Below are positions 1-5,867 of a DNA stretch of 25,524 nt, one piece after another (the stretch's first letter is position 1; the number at the start of each line of letters is the position of its first letter). A program made the translations under genes and the position numbers. The DNA is from JAADHX01 sp964569385 (GTDB lineage Bacteria; Actinomycetota; Acidimicrobiia; Acidimicrobiales; Poriferisodalaceae), in the NCBI GenBank assembly GCA_964569385.1, contig CAZMUM010000056.1, positions 1-25,524 on the forward strand. The letters run 5' to 3'. The notes beneath the pieces are model-generated. The model saw nothing but the letters and a program-made list of their open reading frames with translations, was not told the DNA's origin and did not search any database.

Positions 1-2
1 TC

Positions 3-305
3 GAATCGGTGGCCACGCGCGGGCAGTATTCGCCCCACGCCATCAACTCGCGCATTCTCGACGGCGCCTATGTCGGCGATCTCGACGGAGACGGCGACTG
101 GGAGGTGTTGCTACCGAACCAGGCCCGCACCCAACTGGTGGCGTTGTCTCTCAGCGATGGAGAGTTCATCGAGGAGTTCGTGCTCGAAAGCAACGAAGGC
201 ACCAGGTCGCTGTCCAACATTGCTGTGATTGACTGGTTGGGCCGAACGGTAGTTGCGACAGTCGACACCGATGGTGTCGCAACTCTCTGGATGACCGACG
301 GGTAG
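3..305 (+). CDS. FG-GAP/VCBS repeat protein, C-terminal end (5' partial)
   Basis: The frame is open to the left edge of the window, so this is the last ~100 residues of a longer protein; the GTG at position 9 is probably internal. The segment GDLDGDGDWEVLLPNQ contains a spaced Asp series (DxDxDxD) typical of calcium-binding blades in FG-GAP/VCBS beta-propeller repeats. The following residues alternate short hydrophobic strands with turns, as expected for another blade. Proteins of this type are usually secreted or surface-bound and act in adhesion or as scaffolds, but the N-terminus that would show a signal peptide is outside the window. The gene ends at TAG 303-305. The next gene is convergent on the other strand. 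Confidence 0.6.
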   Translation, partial: ESVATRGQYSPHAINSRILDGAYVGDLDGDGDWEVLLPNQARTQLVALSLSDGEFIEEFVLESNEGTRSLSNIAVIDWLGRTVVATVDTDGVATLWMTDG

Positions 306-407
306 CTCTCAAGAACAGCACGCCGACTCGACGATTGTTGTCCCGATCCGCCCGCGAAACTTGTCATGGTCGAGATCGAGCCCGTGGGTCGACGGCGATA
401 CTGGCTG

Positions 408-725
408 CTACATCAGCACAGGTCGCAGGAAGGTTCGAGTGAAGCTGTGGATGCAGCCGGATTCCTTTGCTCGTGCGTACACCTCTATGCAGTCGCGATC
501 GGACTCAGCCTCGATTCTGTAGCGTTCGTAGTCGGCGAGGGAGTTGAACGAGAACAGAGCGTAGGCGGTGTCGTTAGAGCCCTCTGACGGAAGAAAGTAC
601 CCGTGATGGTTGCCGCCGAAACGGTTCACCAGAGCAATCCACGCTTTGCCATAGCGCTCGAACTCCTCAACTTGGTTCGGATCAATTCGATAGGTGATGT
701 GGGCCGTAACCGAGCGGTTCGTCAT
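408..725 (-). CDS. NIPSNAP family protein
   Basis: A 105-residue protein with the ferredoxin-like alpha/beta pattern of the NIPSNAP/dimeric alpha-beta barrel family. It has an N-terminal strand (SVTAHITYRI), a helix containing EEFERYGKAW, a central YALFSFNSLADYERYR segment and a terminal strand with FTRTFLRP. Family members are small homodimers of unclear catalytic role, often near catabolic or stress genes. No signal peptide or membrane segment is seen. The ATG at 725 has no convincing ribosome binding site, but a GATACT -10-like box ends six bases before it, so the transcript may be leaderless. It stands alone between the FG-GAP gene end and the merB remnant. Length is normal for a one-domain member. 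Confidence 0.75.
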   Translation of the reverse strand: MTNRSVTAHITYRIDPNQVEEFERYGKAWIALVNRFGGNHHGYFLPSEGSNDTAYALFSFNSLADYERYRIEAESDRDCIEVYARAKESGCIHSFTRTFLRPVLM

Positions 726-731
726 ATTGCC

Positions 732-759
732 AGTATCGCAGCCCGCCTTGATCTGTCAC
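732..759 (-). promoter_or_regulatory. Candidate leaderless promoter of the NIPSNAP gene
   Basis: On the minus strand GTGACA (759-754) is followed by a 16-bp spacer and GATACT (737-732). Six bases separate the -10 box from the ATG at 725, so transcription would start at or next to the A of the start codon. Predicted by eye only. Confidence 0.4.
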
Positions 760-805
760 TCCGCTTTGACTCTCCAGAACCCTGGCCCTACCGGGATGGC
801 GATAG

Positions 806-1245
806 TTAGTGCTGGTGGCGTCCCCACATGGCACGACCCAACTCGGCGGCCTCACCTAGGTCGAGTGCGGTCCCGTCGGTTGGGGTGGAGACGGCCCAGT
901 GGTCGAGGTGGTCACGCAGTGGCGGCAACTTGTCGATACGTCGGCATCGAGGGCTAGCGCAACGGGGCTGCCGACAGCGTCGAGGGCACACCACGTGTGG
1001 ATCGTCGCGAGAGACAAGGCCAGGGTGTGGTTCGTCGGGTTCATGGTGAGACCACCAACCCCGATGACTCTCGAACGTTCCATTTCGCTTCGTCCGACCT
1101 TTTGAAGGCCGGCCACACCTGCGCGGATCTCGTCGATACAGACGCCGCTCTCATCGCTGATGTGGGCAAGGGTCGCCGGCGTACCGGTCAGCAACGACAC
1201 CAATCCGTAGTGTTGGATGGCAGCTACCGCTAGCGGCGGAGCAGC
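806..1245 (-). pseudogene. merB: Organomercurial lyase (merB) remnant, frameshifted with internal deletion
   Basis: MerB breaks the carbon-mercury bond of organomercurials in the cytoplasm using two cysteines and one aspartate. The first part, in the frame ending at 856, has the family's winged-helix region, then GGLTMNPTNHT and TWCALDAV, which hold the equivalents of catalytic Cys96 and Asp99 of the classic enzyme. After a segment like DADVSTSC the homology jumps to another frame (stop at 806-808). That frame carries DHLDHWAVSTPTDG and LGEAAELGRAMWG, which match the C-terminal end of the family. The roughly 40 residues between, with the second catalytic cysteine (Cys159), are missing. A clear N-terminal start is also lacking; the frame runs back into the end of the ccdA-like gene. 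It lies directly downstream of that gene in a mer-type operon. The product is very unlikely to be active. Confidence 0.7.
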
Positions 1246-1246
1246 G

Positions 1247-2140
1247 TTACACGGGAAAGACCTCGGCGAAGAAGCTGGAGAACACTCCAAGAGCGATGAA
1301 CCAAACCCCGACACCCAACAGGATCCGTCCACCCCACCTTCTCACGGTGGGCGCTCCCGCCTTGAGCAGGTCGACGGTGCGCTGTTGAGCAGCGCCCACG
1401 ATCAACGCGAGCCCGAAAATCAAGATGACGATCATCAGTGCAGCAACGGCGAACGCGATGAACGCGGCGGAGGCGCCTCCGGCCACTAGTGATTGCCCAG
1501 CCAGACCGGCCAGGATCGGCCCCGTTCAACCGAATCCGGCCGCGAGGTAACCAAACCCAAACAGACCAAAACGCAGCAGCTCTGGCTGCCCAGGTACCTC
1601 TCGACGTTGGCTTCGCAAGAAGCGCTTCAACGCGGGCTCGAATCGCCGCAACCGAACAGTTATGCGTCCGAGTTGGATCAAACCGACGAGGATCAGGAAA
1701 GTACCAACGGTGATTCGCAGAACCCGACCCGTCGTGCTGGTGAAGGTCACGTCTTTTATGACGGCTTCGCCTCCTAGCGCAATCACGGTTCCTAGCAGCG
1801 CCAAGAACGCGACGACACCCAACGACAACGCCGTAGCAAATGCGAGAGAGTTCCGAGTCGGCTGGCGTTGATCATCAATCTGCGCCCTCTCTCCCAGGGG
1901 TCGACCCAACATTGCCACCAGCAGCGGAAACGAGCACGGCGAAAAGAACGACGCAACACCAGCGGCCGCAGCGAGCACGACTAGACCTACGCCAACACCA
2001 GCAGAGAGATCAAGACTGGGATAGACGACAAAGCCGAGGAATCCAACAAGACCCACAACCAGAAGCGCGAACGCCAGCGCCGCGTATCCGACAGAGGACG
2101 CCTTACCGGGTTCAGCATCACCGATACTTGGTTCGCTCAC
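1247..2140 (-). CDS. CcdA-like transmembrane thiol/selenol redox protein with in-frame TGA (candidate selenoprotein)
   Basis: CcdA/DsbD-beta proteins carry reducing equivalents across the membrane through one cysteine in each of two helices. From GTG 2140 (AGGAG at 2155-2151, spacing 10) the product would be 297 residues with about seven membrane helices. The first motif SPCSFPLL holds Cys69. The second falls in GFG-*-TGPILAGL, where the expected cysteine is a TGA (1528-1526, residue 205). Past the TGA the same frame continues for 92 codons with hydrophobic stretches (AALMIVILIFGLALIV; GVGVWFIALGVFSSFF) to TAA at 1247. An upstream ATG at 2182 is in frame but overlaps the predicted -10 box. 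TGA is an ordinary stop elsewhere here, so code reassignment is unlikely. Divergent MerR and downstream merB suggest mercury or thiophilic-metal handling. The alternative is a nonsense-mutated pseudogene. Confidence 0.72.
1496..1528 (-). promoter_or_regulatory. TGA codon and candidate bacterial SECIS hairpin
   Basis: After the TGA (1528-1526) come 11 bases, then stem CCTGGCC (1514-1508), loop GGTCT (1507-1503) and stem GGCTGGG (1502-1496). The seven pairs are five Watson-Crick and two G-U wobbles. The loop starts 18 nt after the TGA and its first two bases are G. Both fit the known loose rules for bacterial SECIS elements read by SelB. The region is GC-rich, so chance folding is possible. Confidence 0.55.
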
Positions 2141-2178
2141 AGCGACCCGACTCCTGGGTTGGTTGACATACCCAGCCA

Positions 2179-2210
2179 ACATTAGACCCTAAAGGGGACT
2201 TCAGGGTCAA
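2179..2210 (-). promoter_or_regulatory. MerR-type promoter/operator of the ccdA-merB operon
   Basis: On the minus strand TTGACC (2210-2205) and TAATGT (2184-2179) are separated by 20 bp, the overlong spacer typical of promoters untwisted by MerR-family activators. Between and overlapping them is a dyad, GACCCT-N12-AGGGTC, at 2185-2208. The site is in the short divergent gap between merR and the ccdA-like gene, so the MerR product probably binds here. Transcription would start near 2172, leaving a leader with the AGGAG site before GTG 2140. Confidence 0.75.
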
Positions 2211-2227
2211 GTGATACAATCCAATTC

Positions 2228-2638
2228 ATGCGAATCGGAGAAATGGCCAACGACGTCGGCATCACCACAGAAGCGGTCCGCTACTACGAAAAGGTCGGCC
2301 TCCTCGCAGCGCCGACACGGACCCCGTCGAGATATCGCAACTACAGCCACCTGGCATTGGAAAGACTGCGGTTCATTCGAACAGCCCAAGCTGTGGGTTT
2401 CACCCTCGGCGAGATCGGCGAGATTCTCGAATTGCGCGACAACGGCGAAACGCCTTGTGACCACGTGCGCCTACTGATCGCGAAACATGCGGCCGACCTC
2501 CGCCAGCGAATCGAAGACCTACAGACCATGCGGACCGACCTGCAACAACTCGCAGCCATCGCCGCGGCTGCCCCACCCACCAGCGCCACCGCAACGCACT
2601 GCCACATTCTCGAATCCGCCCGACCAGCCTCGACATAG
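2228..2638 (+). CDS. MerR-family heavy-metal-responsive regulator
   Basis: A 136-residue MerR-type activator. Residues 1-70 form the winged-helix DNA-binding domain (RIGEMANDVGITTEAVRYYE, then RYRNY), followed by the dimerisation helix and a C-terminal metal-binding region. Cys77 (ETPCDHV) matches Cys82 of mercury MerR. Cys125 in THCHILE matches Cys126. The middle cysteine (Cys117 in Tn501 MerR) is absent; that stretch is Ala/Pro-rich. Histidines flank Cys125, so metal specificity may differ from classic Hg(II) sensors. It is divergent from the ccdA-merB operon and shares its operator, implying control of that operon and possibly of itself. A TACAAT box ends seven bases before ATG 2228, so the transcript may be leaderless. 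MerR-family assignment is firm; the inducing metal is inferred. Confidence 0.9.
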   Translation: MRIGEMANDVGITTEAVRYYEKVGLLAAPTRTPSRYRNYSHLALERLRFIRTAQAVGFTLGEIGEILELRDNGETPCDHVRLLIAKHAADLRQRIEDLQTMRTDLQQLAAIAAAAPPTSATATHCHILESARPAST

Positions 2639-2658
2639 CGGACACCAAGTTGAGGACG

Positions 2659-2681
2659 TGAGCCACACCAAATGTGGCTCA
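2659..2681 (+). terminator. Hairpin downstream of merR
   Basis: TGAGCCACA and TGTGGCTCA form a perfect 9-bp stem around a CCAAA loop, 20 bp after the merR stop. There is no U-run, so a terminator role is likely but not certain. Confidence 0.5.
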
Positions 2682-2765
2682 GCCCATCAACTTCAAGGGT
2701 CGACGGTGGTTCGAGCCGCAATTGGCGTGGTGTCACTGTCAACGGGCGCCCAAACGCTGACCCGC

Positions 2766-2812
2766 TTGACTTAGCCACATGGTTCGGGTTGACTTAGGCA
2801 AGCGCTTACCTA
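2766..2812 (+). promoter_or_regulatory. LacI-type operator and promoter of the dapA-like operon
   Basis: An 18-bp near-perfect palindrome, TAGGcAAGCGCTTaCCTA, lies at 2795-2812. Its central AAGCGCTT is characteristic of LacI/GalR-family operators. A TTGACT -35-like box at 2789-2794 overlaps its left edge, so binding would block RNA polymerase. TTGACTTAG occurs twice (2766-2774 and 2789-2797). The LacI gene in the same operon is the obvious ligand, implying autoregulation. Confidence 0.75.
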
Positions 2813-2834
2813 CTCACCGAACAAGATGACGTAG

Positions 2835-2900
2835 ATGTCCCTAATCAGCAACCTGGAGCCTGTCCGGAGGCCACCTGCTGATGAACTGGAGTCCGAATGA
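2835..2900 (+). CDS. Possible 21-codon leader peptide
   Basis: A short frame begins at ATG 2835 and ends at a TGA (2898-2900) that overlaps the ATG of the next gene (ATGA). The peptide starts MSLISNLEPVRRPP. The overlap and position between the LacI operator and the first enzyme gene would allow translational coupling. There is no strong ribosome binding site and no family match is recognised, so it may be chance. Confidence 0.25.
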   Translation: MSLISNLEPVRRPPADELESE

Positions 2901-3817
2901 AGCTTAATCTCAATGGTCTAATTCCCGCGACTGTCCTACCGATGAATGCCGATGGCAGTATCGATGAACCAGGCCTGCGCTCCTACATTGGTTGGGTGGC
3001 CCAGCAGGGACCAGTCGCGTTGGCGATCAATGTCGATACTGGCGAAGGGCCGCATCTGGCACACGATGAAAAACTTCGTGTGCTTCAAGTCGTTCGTGAC
3101 ACGACGGATCTGCCGATCATTGCAGGGATAGCCGGCCCATCAACGGACGCCGCAGTACGCCAGGCGAGCGACTTTGCGACAGTCGGCGCCGATGCGTTGT
3201 TGGTCTTTCCGATTCCTGCCTACTTGAGCGAGCCACTCAATCCCGATGTGCCAGTTGCATATCACGAGGCCATCGCCGCGGAGGGACTTCCCCTTATTCT
3301 CTTCCAGTTGCAACCTGCGCTCGCAGGACTCAACTTTGATCCGGACACTTTGCAAGCCATGGCATCGATAGACGGCGTCATCGCTATGAAAGAGGCGTCG
3401 TTCGACGCCCGCAGATTCGCGGACACAGCGCGAATCCTCGCCGGACTACCTCGACCCATCACGCTACTCACCGGGAATGACAACTTCATTCTCGAGTCGT
3501 TCATGCTTGGGGCCACCGGAGCACTGATTGGTTTCGGTGCAGTAATGACAAAGGAGCAGGTGGACATGATCAACGCATGGCAAGCCGGTCGAATTGATGA
3601 CGCCAGAGAACTTGGGCGGCGCGTTCAACGTCTTGCCGACGTCGTCTTCAGGCCACCGGTTGGTGACTACCGAGTTCGATTGAAGGAATGCCTGTGTTTG
3701 CTCGGCGTCCTCGACGCACCGCACATGCGGCTGCCGCTATTGGGCGTCGGCGATGAAGAGCGAGCGATGTTAAAGAACACGCTGACCGAGGTCGGACTCA
3801 TTGGGGGATCGCGGTGA
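2897..3817 (+). CDS. DapA/N-acetylneuraminate lyase family protein
   Basis: A 306-residue TIM-barrel protein of the dihydrodipicolinate synthase/NAL superfamily, which uses a Schiff-base lysine for aldol reactions with pyruvate-like substrates or for dehydrations. The Schiff-base Lys is K165 in GVIAMKEAS. The substrate loop that usually reads GTTGE is NVDTGEG here. The helper tyrosine (Tyr133 in E. coli DapA, normally LYNVP) is replaced by Phe136 in LILFQLQPALAG, so true dihydrodipicolinate synthase activity is unlikely. Start ATG 2897 has GGAG five bases upstream. It is the first enzyme gene of a LacI-controlled operon with an F420-type oxidoreductase and an amidase, so a catabolic sugar-acid or amide substrate is more likely than lysine synthesis. 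The substrate is unknown. Confidence 0.88.
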   Translation: MKLNLNGLIPATVLPMNADGSIDEPGLRSYIGWVAQQGPVALAINVDTGEGPHLAHDEKLRVLQVVRDTTDLPIIAGIAGPSTDAAVRQASDFATVGADALLVFPIPAYLSEPLNPDVPVAYHEAIAAEGLPLILFQLQPALAGLNFDPDTLQAMASIDGVIAMKEASFDARRFADTARILAGLPRPITLLTGNDNFILESFMLGATGALIGFGAVMTKEQVDMINAWQAGRIDDARELGRRVQRLADVVFRPPVGDYRVRLKECLCLLGVLDAPHMRLPLLGVGDEERAMLKNTLTEVGLIGGSR

Positions 3818-4794
3818 AGTTCGGAGTGTTCCTTCCGTCGTACATAATTCCAGGTAGAGAAAGCGAGCACCCAGAGGCTGTACGCCGCTTCGCACGGGCG
3901 GCCGAAGAGCTTGGATTCGATTCGCTCTGGATTACCGACCACATCGTGACCGCGCAGCGCTTCTATCGGGTGAGTTGGTTGGACTCGTTAATGACGTTGT
4001 CCCACGTCGCAGCGGTGACCGAAAGCGTGAAGTTGGGCACCTCGATACTGATTCTTCCGGTCCGCCAACCCGCGGTGCTCGCAAAGGAGATAGCGACGCT
4101 GCACTACCTGTCGGGCAATCGGTTCATCTATGGAATAGGAACCGGCTGGTATGGCCCCGAGTTCACCGCCTGTGGTGTGGCCAAGTCTGAGCGCGGAGCG
4201 CGGACAGACGAGGTGCTTGCGGCAACGACTTCGTTGTTTGATGGACCGGACGTGGAATTCGATGGCAAGTACTACCAACTCGACCAAGTCACCGTCGAAC
4301 CGCACCTGAAGCAGCCTCCACCGGTTTGGGCTGCCGGTGGTAGTCAGTTGGCCCACGAGGCATCACCTGAACCCCCGACAATGAACCCCAATGTCCTGCG
4401 ACGAATTTCCGAGGCCGACGGCTGGATCGCCAGACCGACGTGTCCGCCCGATCTGATCGCAGCCGATCGCCAACTCATCATTGAAGCAAGGGAAGCGGCT
4501 GGACGTGATTCGCCGTTCACTTTTGCCCATGAGAACTTCACCTGGATCGAGGAGCGAGGAAGCCCCGAAGAAATCCGCTCGATCCAACAACAGCGTTTCG
4601 GGGACATAATCAGCGATGAACGCCCTTGGGACTACATCGACGAGGTGTACATGCCCGGAACGATCGATGAGATCCAGTCCAAGGTCCAGGCGCGTATCGA
4701 TGCCGGCGTTGAGTACATGATGTTGCACACGATGTCGGCTGATGTCGAACAACTAGAACTCATAGCCCGTCACATCATCGAGCCGTTCAGCTGA
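3814..4794 (+). CDS. LLM-class (luciferase-like) F420/flavin-dependent oxidoreductase
   Basis: A 326-residue luciferase-like TIM-barrel protein. The N-terminus MKFGVFLPSY, the strand-helix segment AAEELGFDSLWITDH, the loop TSILILPVRQP and the motif GIGTGWYGPEF are typical of actinobacterial F420-dependent LLM oxidoreductases. These catalyse hydride transfer on alcohols, aldehydes or unsaturated substrates, or monooxygenation with FMN. Its GTG start overlaps the previous stop by four bases (GTGA), with GGGGG about eight bases upstream, so it is translationally coupled to the dapA-like gene. There is no signal peptide; it is cytosolic. F420 rather than FMN is inferred from family resemblance and the actinobacterial setting; the substrate is unknown. 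Confidence 0.88.
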   Translation: MKFGVFLPSYIIPGRESEHPEAVRRFARAAEELGFDSLWITDHIVTAQRFYRVSWLDSLMTLSHVAAVTESVKLGTSILILPVRQPAVLAKEIATLHYLSGNRFIYGIGTGWYGPEFTACGVAKSERGARTDEVLAATTSLFDGPDVEFDGKYYQLDQVTVEPHLKQPPPVWAAGGSQLAHEASPEPPTMNPNVLRRISEADGWIARPTCPPDLIAADRQLIIEAREAAGRDSPFTFAHENFTWIEERGSPEEIRSIQQQRFGDIISDERPWDYIDEVYMPGTIDEIQSKVQARIDAGVEYMMLHTMSADVEQLELIARHIIEPFS

Positions 4795-5834
4795 CTCACT
4801 CGCTCCAAGACGTGGCTGATCTGGCCAAGGTTTCCACGGCCACAGTCTCGCGTGTGCTGAGCGGTTCGGCGCATCCAGTCGCCGAACAGACCCGCAAGAG
4901 GGTGGTCGCGGCCGCGGAGTCATTGGACTTCGAACGGAACCTCCTCGCGAGTGGATTAGCTCAGAAGCGAACCAAGGTCGTGGCCATCATCGTGCATGAC
5001 GTGATGGACGAGTACTTCAGCGAGATTGCTCGCGGTATCGAGGACGAGGCCTATGAGAACGGCTATGCCACTCTGATTTGTAACACGGACCGAAACCCCG
5101 AGAAAGAGGTTCACTATCTTCGTAAGCTTCGGGCCCTACAAGTTGATGCTGTGTTGTTCACCGCAGGTGAAGTCATCGAACCCGTCTATCAGACCAAGAT
5201 TGCCCGCCAACTGGCACTGATTGATGCCGCTGGAGGCGTAGTGGTGCACCTGGCTCCTCACTCGGGGGGTGCTCCAGACATCGGCTACTCGAACACGCTT
5301 GGGCTCGCTCTCGCTGTTGATCACCTCGTGGGGCTCGGTCATCGCAGCTTTGGATTCCTAGCCGGTCCCCCGTCCATCGTGACCTCAGTTGATCGCTTGG
5401 CGGCAATGCGCGCTGCACTTGACCGTCATTCGATTTCGTTGCCAGAAGCCATGACTTTTGGTCGAGGTTTTGGTCGAGCGGATGGCGAGAGAGCGGCAGT
5501 GGAGTTTCGGGCGGCAGAACTCCCCGCCACTGCTGTGGTGGGAGCAAACGATCAGGCAGCGATCGGCTTCGTTCGTGGCCTCCGAAGCTATTCGATATCT
5601 GTTCCAGAACAGGTTTCGGTCGTCGGCTACGACGACATTTCTCCGTGCGCATATGTTGAGCCGCCCTTGACCACAGTGCACGTCCCGCTGCGTGAACTTG
5701 GCATTCGTGGAATGAGGAGGGCCCTAGCTCTGCTCTCGGGGGAAACGCCGACAAACGGAATCGAGCTTCCTTTGAAGCTGACTGTGCGTTCCAGCACGGG
5801 ACCACCGCGAAGCAAGGCCAAATTGTTCGGCTGA
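4791..5834 (+). CDS. LacI-family transcriptional regulator
   Basis: A LacI/GalR repressor: an N-terminal helix-turn-helix (DVADLAKVSTATVSRVLSGS), then a periplasmic-binding-protein-like effector domain ending in VVGYDDISPCAYVEPPLTTV, a family hallmark. The first ATG/GTG/TTG codon, GTG 4812, would cut into the first recognition helix. The same frame is open upstream and reads THSLQDVADL after a CTG at 4791. That CTG overlaps the preceding TGA stop (CTGA) and would give a complete domain, so CTG is preferred, though unproven. It is the third gene in the operon and probably binds the palindrome at 2795-2812. The ligand is probably the operon's substrate or an intermediate. Confidence 0.88.
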   Translation: MTHSLQDVADLAKVSTATVSRVLSGSAHPVAEQTRKRVVAAAESLDFERNLLASGLAQKRTKVVAIIVHDVMDEYFSEIARGIEDEAYENGYATLICNTDRNPEKEVHYLRKLRALQVDAVLFTAGEVIEPVYQTKIARQLALIDAAGGVVVHLAPHSGGAPDIGYSNTLGLALAVDHLVGLGHRSFGFLAGPPSIVTSVDRLAAMRAALDRHSISLPEAMTFGRGFGRADGERAAVEFRAAELPATAVVGANDQAAIGFVRGLRSYSISVPEQVSVVGYDDISPCAYVEPPLTTVHVPLRELGIRGMRRALALLSGETPTNGIELPLKLTVRSSTGPPRSKAKLFG

Positions 5835-5867
5835 CTCACCCAATCGCAGCGCTCAAGGAGCAACAGC

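Noticed and set aside
806..1245. Programmed frameshift producing active MerB
   Set aside because: A frameshift alone would not restore the missing segment with the second catalytic cysteine, and no slippery site was seen.
1501..1528. GGCC-GATCCT-GGCC hairpin after the TGA as the SECIS element
   Set aside because: Its loop starts only 8 nt after the TGA, too close for known bacterial SECIS spacing, and the stem is just 4 bp. The overlapping 7-bp hairpin is better.
1247..2140. TGA recoded by a variant genetic code
   Set aside because: Many neighbouring genes end at TGA with overlaps that need it as a stop (for example 3815-3817 and 4792-4794).
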